DNA of 64,000 nucleotides, from positions 496,001 through 560,000 of the forward strand of contig NZ_SKFG01000001.1 in assembly GCF_004344915.1 (NCBI RefSeq), in the 5' to 3' direction. Below are positions 45,099-53,799 of the stretch, piece by piece. The notes below the pieces were generated by a model that was given only the letters and a program-made list of their open reading frames with translations, made no database searches and had not been told where the DNA came from. Source of the stretch: Paenibacillus albiflavus (GTDB taxonomy: Bacteria > Bacillota > Bacilli > Paenibacillales > NBRC-103111). The stretch's first letter is position 1; each line of letters begins with the position of its first letter. The translations under genes and the position numbers were made by a program.

Positions 45099-45189
45099 AA
45101 GAAACGGTTTCACCGTCTTTATAAGACGGGTGCGTTTCTTATGGTGATACTTAGAATTTATGAAACGAATGTTATAAATTCTATATCAC
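45099..45189 (-). repeat. Double-hairpin repeat, copy C
   Basis: Third copy of the ~90-bp element. First hairpin AAGAAACG (45099-45106) / CGTTTCTT (45133-45140) with inner CACCGTCTT / AAGACGGGTG. Second hairpin GTGATA (45144-45149) / TATCAC (45184-45189) with inner AGAATTTAT / ATAAATTCT. It sits 9 bp beyond the birA terminator and 38 bp before the panB start. Confidence 0.92.
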
Positions 45190-45197
45190 GCAAAAAA

Positions 45198-45220
45198 ACC
45201 TTTTAGACAAGCTAAAAGGT
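45198..45220 (-). terminator. birA terminator
   Basis: A perfect 9-bp stem ACCTTTTAG / CTAAAAGGT with loop ACAAG. On the minus strand it is followed by about seven T. Confidence 0.9.
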
Positions 45221-45406
45221 GCATGAGAAAAAGAATCTTATGATCCCTTCTGTCTCATTCCTTTTGGCTTAGAGCAGAATCCAACATAACAATATTAGAT
45301 TATCCAGTTGTCTAACGGTTCATAAAAACTAATATTGAGTGCAATTCTAATGATTAGATATCGCCTCATCCATTATTATAGCAATCCACTTGCTGCATGT
45401 CACTGA

Positions 45407-46384
45407 TTAATTCAGCTTAATTTCACCAGAATAAACCTTGGTTTCCTCTCCATTATTCTGCAGAATCACAAGAGCTCCCGAATCATCAAGTGCGATTGCC
45501 TTTCCTTCAATAATCCCTTGCGACGTGTGTGCCCGAACAACTTGGCCGATAGAAACAGCAAGTGCTTCCCATAGTATACGTATAGGACCGAAACCTTGTG
45601 AATAATATAGCTCACATAAATCCTCAAATTCTTTGAGGAAGGCTGCGATAATCGTCTCCCGTTCGATCTCATGACCTGCTTCAATCCCTAGTGATGTCGC
45701 AATTTGCTTCAGTTCCTTCGGGTAATCGTCCGGTTTCAAATTAACGGAGATGCCGATTCCACATACCGTATACTTCATACGCTCATCTTCAGCACTTGTC
45801 TCTAGTAAAATTCCAGTAACTTTTTTACCTGAGATGAGCAGATCATTCGGCCACTTAATCTTGACATCTACCGCGCATACGCGTCTGATGGAACGACATG
45901 CTGCGACAGCTGTAAGCAAGGTAAGCTGTGGAGTAAAGAATAAAGGAATCTTCGGCTTCAGCACAAGACTCATCCATATGCCCTTACCCTTGGGCGAGAA
46001 CCAGGAACGTCCTAGTCTCCCTCGACCCGATGTCTGGCATTCAGCAATAATGAGTGTACCTTCTTCTGCGCCTTGTGCGACCTTATCATGGGCAATGGTG
46101 TTCGTTGAAGAAACCTCATCATAATAATGAATTGAACGCCCAAAAGTACGAGTTTCTAGCAACGCCATTAACCTCGCAATATCAAGCTTTACAGGTGATT
46201 GAACTAGACGATATCCCTTACGGGATACCGCTTCAAATACATAACCTTCCGCACGTAAATTCTCAATTTGCTTCCATACAGCCGTTCTCGAGACGCCTAA
46301 TTGCTGACTAAGCTGTTCACCAGATAGGAAAGCATCACCCTGCTCCTGGAAAACTTGAAGTATACGCTGATAGTTTTCATTCAT
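45407..46384 (-). CDS. birA: Bifunctional biotin operon repressor / biotin-protein ligase
   Basis: 325 residues from ATG 46384, with GGAGG 9 bp upstream. The N-terminal winged helix (LSGEQLSQQLGVSRTAVWKQIENLRAEGY) makes it the regulatory type. The ligase domain has SSTNTIAHDK, SGRGRLGRSWFSPKGKGIWMS and KWPNDLLISGKKVTGILLE, and a C-terminal SH3-like domain (about 275-325). It activates biotin, attaches it to carboxylases and, with biotinyl-AMP, represses biotin genes. It overlaps cca by 8 bp as in the B. subtilis cca-birA order. Confidence 0.96.
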   Translation of the reverse strand: MNENYQRILQVFQEQGDAFLSGEQLSQQLGVSRTAVWKQIENLRAEGYVFEAVSRKGYRLVQSPVKLDIARLMALLETRTFGRSIHYYDEVSSTNTIAHDKVAQGAEEGTLIIAECQTSGRGRLGRSWFSPKGKGIWMSLVLKPKIPLFFTPQLTLLTAVAACRSIRRVCAVDVKIKWPNDLLISGKKVTGILLETSAEDERMKYTVCGIGISVNLKPDDYPKELKQIATSLGIEAGHEIERETIIAAFLKEFEDLCELYYSQGFGPIRILWEALAVSIGQVVRAHTSQGIIEGKAIALDDSGALVILQNNGEETKVYSGEIKLN

Positions 46385-47726
46385 TGCTAGATGCCTCCAA
46401 TAGAGCTGCTTTATCATTCGGTAATGCACCTAGTGCGACTTCTTGCAGCAGACGATGCAATAGGATCGCTACCCAAGGACCACCAGGCTTACCGTTAGCT
46501 TCAATTAATTCCGAACCTGTTATAGCCAATTCTCGTATGTTCGTGCATGTCATAGCATCAAGCCATTCAGTACCAAAAGCAATCATATCAAGGGAAACGC
46601 CGCGCAAGAATGATTCCAGCTGGAATGGATTGTTCGGATCAGATCCCGATCCTGAGGAAGCATCATCATCCCCTTGTACAGCGTTGCTAAGCACACGAAT
46701 CACGCTCAGCCATAACGTTGCTGCATCTTTACCTTGCGCGAGTGTCGCGAGCTTAAACGTGGTCTCAAGCGATCTCACAGCGCTATCAGCCGCAGGAGGA
46801 TGCATGACGCTCTCGCTCATGCTGCTGTGCAGCTCAAGCGCGCTGACAATCGCGCTCCACGCTGCGCGCGAGAACGTGAGCTTGCGCAGCGCTGCAGCGA
46901 TGTGAGCTGGGTCCTCCTCTAGCAACAGTAGGAGGAGAACCCAGCGAGCCGCTGCGTCTTCTAACGTAGCGAGCTCACGCAGCGCGCGCTCTGCGAACGC
47001 GCTGCGCCAGCGTTCTAGCGGCACCTCAAGCTGCTGCCGAAAATAATTCGGAAGCTCGCTGTCCACGAGCATCCGAATGCCTCGGTGGGGGTCAGCGCCC
47101 CCCACCAGCCGCTCCAGCTCCGCGCGGACGCGCTCCATCGCAATATGCGATAGGAGCGGTGCCTGGACGCGGAGCGCAGCCCATGTGGCCTCCTCAACAT
47201 GGAGGCCATAGTTCGCGGCGAAACGCACGCAGCGCAGCATGCGCAGTGCGTCTTCGCCGAAACGCTCCTCCGCTGTGCCGACGCAGCGGAGGATGCCTTG
47301 ACCAAGATCCGTTCTGCCACCGAACGGATCGATGAGGTTGCCCGCAATGTCCATGGCCATCGCGTTCATGGTAAAATCACGCCGTCTTAAATCCTCCAGT
47401 AGGGAAGTTACATACTTCACCTCTTTCGGACGGCGGTAATCTTCATACTCCGTTTCTGTCCGAAACGTCGTCACTTCATATGGGTGACGATCCATCAGCA
47501 CCGTCACTGTGCCATGCTTAATGCCTGTCGGCACCGTTCGCTCAAAACAAGCCATAATCTCTTCCGGCGTTGCATTCGTCGCAATATCATAATCATGAAC
47601 CGCTCGATTAAGCAGCGTATCACGCACACAGCCCCCGACGAAATAAGCATCATAGCCATGTGCTATAAGCTGCTTCAATACGGCTTTGGCTTGATATTCA
47701 TTCTCACTTAATGGCGAACGTGTCAT
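46377..47726 (-). CDS. cca: CCA-adding tRNA nucleotidyltransferase
   Basis: 449 residues, class II nucleotidyltransferase. Head: FVGGCVRDTLLNRAVHDYDIATNATPEEI with the DxD metal motif; RRDFTMNAMAMD and DALRMLRCVRFAANYGL complete the neck region. It completes or repairs the 3' CCA of tRNAs. The C-terminal body, coded by about 46780-47330, is distinctly G+C-rich (41 of 60 in 47101-47160) and Ala/Arg/Leu-rich compared with flanking sequence, without frame damage. Confidence 0.95.
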   Translation of the reverse strand: MTRSPLSENEYQAKAVLKQLIAHGYDAYFVGGCVRDTLLNRAVHDYDIATNATPEEIMACFERTVPTGIKHGTVTVLMDRHPYEVTTFRTETEYEDYRRPKEVKYVTSLLEDLRRRDFTMNAMAMDIAGNLIDPFGGRTDLGQGILRCVGTAEERFGEDALRMLRCVRFAANYGLHVEEATWAALRVQAPLLSHIAMERVRAELERLVGGADPHRGIRMLVDSELPNYFRQQLEVPLERWRSAFAERALRELATLEDAAARWVLLLLLLEEDPAHIAAALRKLTFSRAAWSAIVSALELHSSMSESVMHPPAADSAVRSLETTFKLATLAQGKDAATLWLSVIRVLSNAVQGDDDASSGSGSDPNNPFQLESFLRGVSLDMIAFGTEWLDAMTCTNIRELAITGSELIEANGKPGGPWVAILLHRLLQEVALGALPNDKAALLEASSNE

Positions 47727-47761
47727 TCTATTTCATCCTTATAGTTAAGTTTAATAAATAG

Positions 47762-48973
47762 TCAGCTTTTCAATTGATCACTAACGTCTTTAGGACATTT
47801 TTCAAGCACATGCTGTTTAATACAAGCGGGCATTTCCTTGCCTGTTACTCGGTAATAAATCTCTTCATACTTATAAGTCATATAATCATTGCAGAATGTA
47901 TGGTGTGCACGGAAGAGACAAGCTGCTTTCATCTCCGCATAAAGCTTTGGATCAGTCAGTGCTTTTACAGCATACGCTGCCATTGCTTTTACATCCCCAA
48001 TATCTGCTAGATAGCCTGTTTGACCATGTACGATCAATTCTGGAATACCGCCAGCATTTGAACCAACCGTTGGCACTCCACAGGACATAGCTTCAAGCGC
48101 GACAAGGCCGAAGCTCTCCTTTTCAGAAGGAAGCAGCATCATGTCAGCTAAGGAGATCACTTTGGCAACATCATCTTGCTTGCCGCAGAAAATAACGCGA
48201 TCATTCAGACCAAGCTCATTCACACGTTGATGCACCTTCGACAACTCTGGTCCTTCTCCTACGAACATAAGCTTACTAGGCACTTGCTGATTAACAAGAT
48301 TGAACGTCTCGACAACATCAAGCACACGCTTAACAGGTCTAAAATTCGAAATATGAATCAGAATTTTCTCATGTGGCTCTGCAAATTCTTTGCGCAGTTC
48401 GCTGACATCATGTGGGTAGTAGATTCGCTTATCAACAAAGTTATAAATAAGATCAATATCACGCTTAATATCTAATGTTTCTCTCGTTTCCCGAATCAAA
48501 TCCTGTGAAACTGCTGTAACCGCGTCACTATCATTAATCGCATATTGAATCATGTTTGAGATGGATTGATCCTGCGCGAGCACGGTAATATCCGTTCCAT
48601 GCAAGGTCGTTACAACCTTCAGCTTGCTGCCTACCATCTGCTTAGCAAGAATGGCACATACCGCATGCGGGATCGCATAATGAACATGGAGCAAATCCAG
48701 ATCCTTTAGCTCTGCGACTTGCGCCAGTTTACTAGCAAGTGCTAAATCATAAGGAGGATAACGGAATACATGATAATCAGGCACCTCAACCTCATGATAG
48801 AAAATATTTTTGACAAATCGACCTAATCTAAACGGCATCCCATGTGTAATAAAATGAACCTCATGTCCCTTTTCAGCAAGCAACATGCCTAGCTCAGTCG
48901 CTACTACGCCTGAGCCGCCTAATGTAGGATAACAAGTAATACCAATTTTTAGAAAATCACTCACTTCATTCAC
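47762..48973 (-). CDS. bshA: Bacillithiol synthesis: N-acetyl-alpha-D-glucosaminyl L-malate synthase
   Basis: 403 residues, GT4 glycosyltransferase. The start MNEVSDFLKIGITCYPTLGGSGVVATELG matches BshA apart from a short N-terminal addition. The donor-site motif is EKESFGLVALEAMSCGVPTVGSNAGGIPELI. It joins GlcNAc from UDP-GlcNAc to L-malate, the first step of bacillithiol synthesis. Overlap with bshB1 is 4 bp. Confidence 0.96.
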   Translation of the reverse strand: MNEVSDFLKIGITCYPTLGGSGVVATELGMLLAEKGHEVHFITHGMPFRLGRFVKNIFYHEVEVPDYHVFRYPPYDLALASKLAQVAELKDLDLLHVHYAIPHAVCAILAKQMVGSKLKVVTTLHGTDITVLAQDQSISNMIQYAINDSDAVTAVSQDLIRETRETLDIKRDIDLIYNFVDKRIYYPHDVSELRKEFAEPHEKILIHISNFRPVKRVLDVVETFNLVNQQVPSKLMFVGEGPELSKVHQRVNELGLNDRVIFCGKQDDVAKVISLADMMLLPSEKESFGLVALEAMSCGVPTVGSNAGGIPELIVHGQTGYLADIGDVKAMAAYAVKALTDPKLYAEMKAACLFRAHHTFCNDYMTYKYEEIYYRVTGKEMPACIKQHVLEKCPKDVSDQLKS

Positions 48974-49674
48974 TTCCCAAAATAATCAATATGAATCGGA
49001 TTCTTACTTACGAAACTTTCCGCATAAGTAAATCCCGCTTTTTGTCCAACTAAGAAATCTCTTGCTTCCACTCGTTCCAAATAGCTTTGATTCAGCGGTG
49101 TTGCTACATATTCATTCCCGCTTCCAGCAGGCTCAAATTGGGAACGATAGGCACGTAACCCATTACGTTTATCTTCATATTCAGTTGTTACATCAACGAT
49201 CACATTCGCTTCATAGACATCATTAATAAAATAAAAATAGACCTTAGGCACGATCCAAGCAGGCAAGTCTGGTTGATACTTACGTAATTTGGCATTAAAT
49301 ACAGCTTCTTGTACAATTTGAGAACACATCACATGATCGGGATGGCGATCTTGCCAGTACGGAGCGAACACCACAGATGGTCTGTAAAGTCTTATCGCTC
49401 TAGTCACAGCTTCGATATGTTCCGCACTTAACGATAATCCCCGATCAGGCAAGCCCAAATTAATTCTGGTATGCAATCGCAGTACATCTGAAGCTTCTGC
49501 TGCTTCCCTCTGACGTGTCTCCACATCGCCATTCGAGGACATTTCAGCATAGGTTAAATCACACATACCTACCTTATATCCCGCTGCTGTATGTTTGGCA
49601 ATCGTACCACCCATACCAATCTCAGCGTCATCCGGATGAGCACCAAATATAAGAATATCTAGTTTATCATTCAT
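48970..49674 (-). CDS. bshB1: Bacillithiol synthesis: GlcNAc-malate deacetylase
   Basis: 234 residues from ATG 49674, with AGGTGA upstream; the mgsA stop is at 49676. LmbE/PIG-L fold with the zinc motif FGAHPDDAEIGMGGT and the later HPDHVMCSQIV. It removes the acetyl group from GlcNAc-malate to give the amine used by BshC. It is tightly coupled to mgsA upstream and bshA downstream, as in B. subtilis (ypjG-ypjH). bshC is not in this window. Confidence 0.95.
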   Translation of the reverse strand: MNDKLDILIFGAHPDDAEIGMGGTIAKHTAAGYKVGMCDLTYAEMSSNGDVETRQREAAEASDVLRLHTRINLGLPDRGLSLSAEHIEAVTRAIRLYRPSVVFAPYWQDRHPDHVMCSQIVQEAVFNAKLRKYQPDLPAWIVPKVYFYFINDVYEANVIVDVTTEYEDKRNGLRAYRSQFEPAGSGNEYVATPLNQSYLERVEARDFLVGQKAGFTYAESFVSKNPIHIDYFGK

Positions 49675-49675
49675 T

Positions 49676-50098
49676 TTAGAGTTCACCTGGACCTGGCTTG
49701 TATTTATCATTTAGTTCACGCCATTTGAAATCCCCACGTTCAAGTGCCTTGATTAAAATTTCTGCTGTCGCCATATTTGTTGCAACGGGAACACCCATTA
49801 CATCACATAGACGAAGCAGCGCCGTTATATCTGGTTCATGCGGTTGAGCCATTAGCGGATCACGCAAGAAAATAATCAAATCCATTTCATTATTTGCTAC
49901 CATTGCTCCGATCTGCTGATCGCCACCAAGCGGGCCGGACATGAAACGATGAACTTTAAGCTGTGTATTCTCCATAATTCGAAGACCTGTCGTTCCTGTT
50001 CCAAATAACTGATGATCTTGTAGCACCTGCTCGTAAGCAATTGCAAAAACAATCATTTCTTCCTTCTTGCGATCGTGAGCGATTAATGCGATATTCAC
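49676..50098 (-). CDS. mgsA: Methylglyoxal synthase
   Basis: 140 residues. Diagnostic blocks: [24 protein letters not shown], the phosphate-binding [12 protein letters not shown] with the catalytic Asp, and IIFLRDPL. It converts dihydroxyacetone phosphate to methylglyoxal when phosphate is limiting. Its place beside bacillithiol genes is sensible because bacillithiol takes part in methylglyoxal detoxification (known in Bacillus). It is 15 bp after dapB. Confidence 0.97.
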   Translation of the reverse strand: MNIALIAHDRKKEEMIVFAIAYEQVLQDHQLFGTGTTGLRIMENTQLKVHRFMSGPLGGDQQIGAMVANNEMDLIIFLRDPLMAQPHEPDITALLRLCDVMGVPVATNMATAEILIKALERGDFKWRELNDKYKPGPGEL

Positions 50099-50113
50099 TA
50101 GTTGCAGCCCCCA

Positions 50114-50917
50114 TTAGTCAATGAAATGATCAAACCCGTATAGCATACCTTCATAAGTCATTACCTTCTTAATTGCCAAATTCACGCCCGGCATATAAGA
50201 GGCACGCTCATAGGAATCATGTCTGATTTTGAGCGATTGACCACTTGCAGCCATGATAACCTCCTGCTGAGCAAATACACCCGGCAGACGTACGCTATGT
50301 ATTCTAAATCCATTATAATAAGCGCCTCTCGCGCCTTCCAGCATTTCTTCTTCCTGCGGATTACCTTGACGAATTTCTTCGCGATTCTGCGCAATTAATT
50401 CAGCAGTTTTGACTGCTGTACCTGAAGGTGCGTCAAGCTTCTGATCCCCATGATATTCGATAATTTCCAAGTGAGGAAAATACTTAGCAGCTTGTGCAGC
50501 AAACCGCATCATCAGAATGGCACCAATAGAGAAGTTAGGTCCGATTAATCCGCCAATATTCTTATCACGGCACAGCTTGTCCAATCCTTCCGATTCGGTT
50601 TGTGTAAAGCCTGAAGTTCCCATAATCGGACGAACACCATATGAGATCGCGAGCTGTACGTTCTGCTTCGCAATTTCTGGACGTGTAAAATCAACCAACA
50701 CATCTGGCCCATGATCTTGGAACGCTTGCTCTAAATTGTCTGTAAGCGTAATTCCGCAAGGACTAAGTCCGACCATGCTGCCGACATCAATAGCTTCGGG
50801 AGATCGATTGATTGCAGCGACTAATTGAAGCTCAGGATCTCCCAACACCATTTTGACAACTTCCTTACCCATTCTCCCTTTTGCACCAGCTACCACAACT
50901 TTAATTCGATTACTCAT
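50114..50917 (-). CDS. dapB: 4-hydroxy-tetrahydrodipicolinate reductase
   Basis: 267 residues. N-terminal Rossmann start VVVAGAKGRMGKEVV, then FTRPEIAKQNVQLAISYGV and the catalytic block EIIEYHGDQKLDAPSGTAVKTAE. It makes tetrahydrodipicolinate for lysine, meso-diaminopimelate and spore dipicolinate. AAGGAG lies just before the ATG. It heads the dapB-mgsA-bshB1-bshA run. Confidence 0.96.
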   Translation of the reverse strand: MSNRIKVVVAGAKGRMGKEVVKMVLGDPELQLVAAINRSPEAIDVGSMVGLSPCGITLTDNLEQAFQDHGPDVLVDFTRPEIAKQNVQLAISYGVRPIMGTSGFTQTESEGLDKLCRDKNIGGLIGPNFSIGAILMMRFAAQAAKYFPHLEIIEYHGDQKLDAPSGTAVKTAELIAQNREEIRQGNPQEEEMLEGARGAYYNGFRIHSVRLPGVFAQQEVIMAASGQSLKIRHDSYERASYMPGVNLAIKKVMTYEGMLYGFDHFID

Positions 50918-50968
50918 CTTCTCCTTGCACCCTTTCCGACTAAACCCTAAATGATTAATCTCGTAAAA

Positions 50969-51484
50969 TTATTGCTTTAAGTATTGTTCTAGTTTAAGCT
51001 TATATCGTTCGAGCTCCAATATGGCATAATCATCCAGCGGATCAAGCTTAATAGCTTCCTTCACAAATTTTATAGCTTGATCATAGTCTTCTAATCCTGC
51101 ATACGCTTCACCAAGCAGCAAATACCCCTGAATGGCAAGCGGATCCAGATTAACGGCATGTCTGAGCAAGTAAATCACCATATATAAGGACTCTGTTGTC
51201 CCATCAAAATAGCCTTCCGCCTGAACGATCAATCGTCTAGCTTCCAAGTGCTGTAAATGGGCAAGATACAATTGCTCTTCGGTATTATATTGAACTGCCA
51301 GCTTGGCATGCCACAATGCCTTCTGCAATTTATTGTTTCTTGCGTATGTTACTGATAGTTTATAATGAAGAGATGCATTCTCAGGATCACCCTCGATTGC
51401 TAGCTCAAACCATTTTTCTGCATTCGCAAAATCATGGGACAATAAGCAGGCATATGCCTTTTGCACCATTTGTTCACTGTCCAT
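50969..51484 (-). CDS. Tetratricopeptide-repeat protein
   Basis: 171 residues from ATG 51484 (GGAGGGTGGAAG upstream). At least three TPR units are visible: FANAEKWFELAIEGDPENASLHYKLSVTYARNN, NLDPLAIQGYLLLGEAYAGLEDYDQAIKFVKEAIKLDP and the capping helix LELERYKLKLEQYLK. No signal or membrane segment. Function unknown. It is inserted between ypjD-like mazG and dapB, which are adjacent in B. subtilis. Confidence 0.85.
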   Translation of the reverse strand: MDSEQMVQKAYACLLSHDFANAEKWFELAIEGDPENASLHYKLSVTYARNNKLQKALWHAKLAVQYNTEEQLYLAHLQHLEARRLIVQAEGYFDGTTESLYMVIYLLRHAVNLDPLAIQGYLLLGEAYAGLEDYDQAIKFVKEAIKLDPLDDYAILELERYKLKLEQYLKQ

Positions 51485-51542
51485 CTTCCACCCTCCTCCA
51501 TAGTTTGGCATCTGATGTAGGGAGATGGTACAGCATATGGAA

Positions 51543-51881
51543 TTACGGCGATTCGGTGTTTACTTTTGTCCAGCGATCTGCATCACGAGTGTTGAACTTG
51601 TGCATCACTTTATCATGCGCTTCAGTTAAATCAATACCAAGCGAGTTAGCAAAGCAGATTGTAATAAACAGAATGTCGCCAAGCTCCATCTCGATTGAAT
51701 TATCTGCCTCGGTTGATTTTTTTGGTTTTTCACCAAATTGATGATTCACTTCCCTGGCTAGTTCGCCAACTTCTTCTGACATTCTGGCCATCATGGATAG
51801 AGGTGAAAAATAGCCTTCTTTAAATTGAGAAATATATTGATGAACTTCTTGCTGAAGTTCATGTAAAGAACGTTCCGACAT
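51543..51881 (-). CDS. MazG-like nucleotide pyrophosphohydrolase (YpjD-like)
   Basis: 112 residues, one MazG fold. The metal motifs EEVGELAREV (ExxE) and ELGDILFITICFANS (ExxD) are intact. It probably hydrolyses non-canonical or excess NTPs. Position next to dapB and beside a YitT-type gene matches B. subtilis ypjD. Confidence 0.9.
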   Translation of the reverse strand: MSERSLHELQQEVHQYISQFKEGYFSPLSMMARMSEEVGELAREVNHQFGEKPKKSTEADNSIEMELGDILFITICFANSLGIDLTEAHDKVMHKFNTRDADRWTKVNTESP

Positions 51882-51969
51882 GGCTGCCCTTCTTTCTACG
51901 TACTATCTTTCTCCATGTTAACTGAAAGTTGTAGGCTTGACAAATCATTTTATGCTGGAGGTTATTCTC

Positions 51970-52839
51970 GTGCAATCGAATCCTTTTATAAGTCATTTAC
52001 GAAATTTAATCCCGATCTCGATCGGTACTGCCATATTTGCATATGGACTCCACATCATCGTCATACCGAATCAATTGATGGAAGGTGGTCTAACGGGGAT
52101 TGCGCTTCTCTTAAATTATGTTCTCAGCATACCTACATCTTTAACTACACTTGTGCTGAATATTCCACTGTTCTATATAGGGTGGAAAGCCTTTGGCGGC
52201 AAAACGATGTTCTATACGATCTACGGCACATTATCCCTTTCATTCTTCCTCTGGGTCATGGAATACTTCATTAAGAATAACTGGATCGATACCTTTCATG
52301 CGGAACAAGACTACATCTTAGCTGCGCTCTATGCGGGTGTAACGCTCGGAATTGGGCTTGGCATCGTATTTCGTTATGGCGGAACGACTGGCGGGGTTGA
52401 TATTCTCGCAAGATTAGGCAACAAAAAAAGAGGTTGGAGCGTTGGACAAGTCATGTTTGGCATGGACATCCTTGTCATAGGCTCCTCACTCTTCTATATC
52501 CCTTTAGTTAAAGTACTTTATACCCTTGTTACTGTATTTATCGCTTCAAGAATCATTGATTACATTACGGAAGGCGCTCATGCTGCCAAGGCATTCACAA
52601 TCGTTACCAAGAATCCTAGAGAACTGTCCGAACGTATTACAGTTGAAATGGAACGAGGCGTAACGCTATTTCATGCTACTGGCGCATACTCCAATGAGTC
52701 CAAAGAGGTCGTTTACTGTGTCGTTCCACGTCAAGAAATGCGAAAACTCAGAGAAATCATTAAATCGATTGACCCCACAGCATTCGTCATCGTTGGTGAA
52801 GTGCATGATGTACTTGGAGAAGGCTTTAAGACGGAGTAG
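51970..52839 (+). CDS. YitT-family membrane protein (YpjC-like)
   Basis: 289 residues from GTG 51970, with GGAGG 8 bp upstream; in-frame ATGs further upstream have no ribosome site. Five to six transmembrane segments in the first 200 residues (IPISIGTAIFAYGLHIIVIP, LEGGLTG-like loop, GLGIVFRYGGTTGGVDILARL), then a cytoplasmic DUF2179 domain (about 200-289: ITVEMERGVTLFHATGAYSNESKEVVYCVV). Function of the family is unsettled. It is the only plus-strand gene in this stretch and stands between two minus-strand operons. Confidence 0.88.
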   Translation: MQSNPFISHLRNLIPISIGTAIFAYGLHIIVIPNQLMEGGLTGIALLLNYVLSIPTSLTTLVLNIPLFYIGWKAFGGKTMFYTIYGTLSLSFFLWVMEYFIKNNWIDTFHAEQDYILAALYAGVTLGIGLGIVFRYGGTTGGVDILARLGNKKRGWSVGQVMFGMDILVIGSSLFYIPLVKVLYTLVTVFIASRIIDYITEGAHAAKAFTIVTKNPRELSERITVEMERGVTLFHATGAYSNESKEVVYCVVPRQEMRKLREIIKSIDPTAFVIVGEVHDVLGEGFKTE

Positions 52840-52850
52840 ATCAGTATTTT

Positions 52851-53732
52851 TTATACGCCACTACGCTTACGTGCAGGTACGATATCATCCTGACCTTTAT
52901 ACATTCTCCATGCGGTATACGTAAGAGCAAGTAAAATCGCTGTACCGATTCCAATCGTCCAATACACAGGATTCTCAGGTGGCACTACTGGCATGAACGC
53001 TCCTTCATCTTTCTTGTCAAACAGTTGGTCAAGCGCTGACTGCATGAGCTGAATACCTTTATTGATTTCTTTCATATCATGTGGCTTTATGCGAAGCTGT
53101 GATTTTATATACGTAATAATCGATTGAACTCTCTCGACTTCTTCAGGTTGCTTCGTAATCAAGATCGCTGGTTTAATCGTATCCATATGCATGATGAACT
53201 TAGCAAAGGCATTGTCAGCATCCACTCGGCGCACATCACGAACACTTTGACCAACTAATGTTAGATCGGAAGATAGCAATTCATAATATTGATGCCATAA
53301 CGGATCGTTCTTATGTGTTAAGGCATCTGTTGCAAAACGAATTTGAGCAGCGGATAATTTGATCGATTCCATATCAGGCTTCACCGCATTGCAGAGTCTA
53401 CTTGCTTCCATTACACTTCCTGTTAATGCATGAAGTCCTTCAATTGATGAGATCCCTGAAAATTCGATCTCCGGGATCAACAGCGTTATTCGTTCGAGCT
53501 CTTCTCTAGCACCTAGAACATCATTCGATAATGTCTTCTTATATAAAGTATCACTCATGTTGATTAACGATTGCAGTTTCTGCAACCTCTCAGGACTCTG
53601 CTGTAATGTACTTTCCGTCTCTAATCTCTCGCTATTCATACTGTCAGTAGAACTTGTACACCCTAATAAAACTATCATTAAGCTGCATAAGAGCAAGCTT
53701 ATTTTGATTATTTGCGCAAGCTTAACATACAT
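52851..53732 (-). CDS. YpjB-family sporulation-associated membrane protein
   Basis: 293 residues. N-terminal signal/lipobox-like segment (LLLCSLMIVLLGCTSS), a long helical extracytoplasmic part, and a C-terminal membrane anchor (PVYWTIGIGTAILLALTYTAWRMYKG) with a basic tail. The position after ypjA matches B. subtilis ypjB, which belongs to a sporulation-linked family; the molecular role is unknown. Its ribosome site (GGGGGG) lies inside the long hairpin at 53739-53794. Confidence 0.82.
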   Translation of the reverse strand: MYVKLAQIIKISLLLCSLMIVLLGCTSSTDSMNSERLETESTLQQSPERLQKLQSLINMSDTLYKKTLSNDVLGAREELERITLLIPEIEFSGISSIEGLHALTGSVMEASRLCNAVKPDMESIKLSAAQIRFATDALTHKNDPLWHQYYELLSSDLTLVGQSVRDVRRVDADNAFAKFIMHMDTIKPAILITKQPEEVERVQSIITYIKSQLRIKPHDMKEINKGIQLMQSALDQLFDKKDEGAFMPVVPPENPVYWTIGIGTAILLALTYTAWRMYKGQDDIVPARKRSGV

Positions 53733-53738
53733 ATAACA

Positions 53739-53794
53739 GACAACCCCCCATACAATAGCGATCTTTACTCTTCACCATTGTATGGAGGGTTGTC
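53739..53794 (-). promoter_or_regulatory. Long hairpin covering the ypjB ribosome site
   Basis: Two 18-nt arms with one mismatch (53739-53756 and 53777-53794) sit between ypjA and ypjB. On the minus strand the right side of the stem includes the G run that is the only ribosome-site candidate of ypjB, 11 nt before its ATG. There is no T run on the minus strand; one exists on the plus strand. It may limit ypjB translation, stabilise mRNA or terminate plus-strand read-through. Confidence 0.55.
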
Positions 53795-53799
53795 CTTTT

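Larger units (their letters stand above)
45062..45406. other. Intergenic region between birA and panB
   Basis: About 345 bp: the birA terminator (45198-45220), repeat copy C (45099-45189) and the panB leader. From 45221 to 45406 I see AT-rich sequence with no frame and no clear promoter. Transcription of panBCD should begin between the terminator and the ATG or read through from birA. Confidence 0.7.

Noticed and set aside
46384-46905. 173-codon plus-strand frame opposite cca
   Set aside because: It is antisense to the conserved tRNA nucleotidyltransferase in its G+C-rich part, with no ribosome site and no recognisable fold.
51937-51965. TTGACA at 51937 as a -35 element for the YitT-family gene
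   Set aside because: A -10 at the right distance would place the transcription start downstream of the gene's ribosome site.
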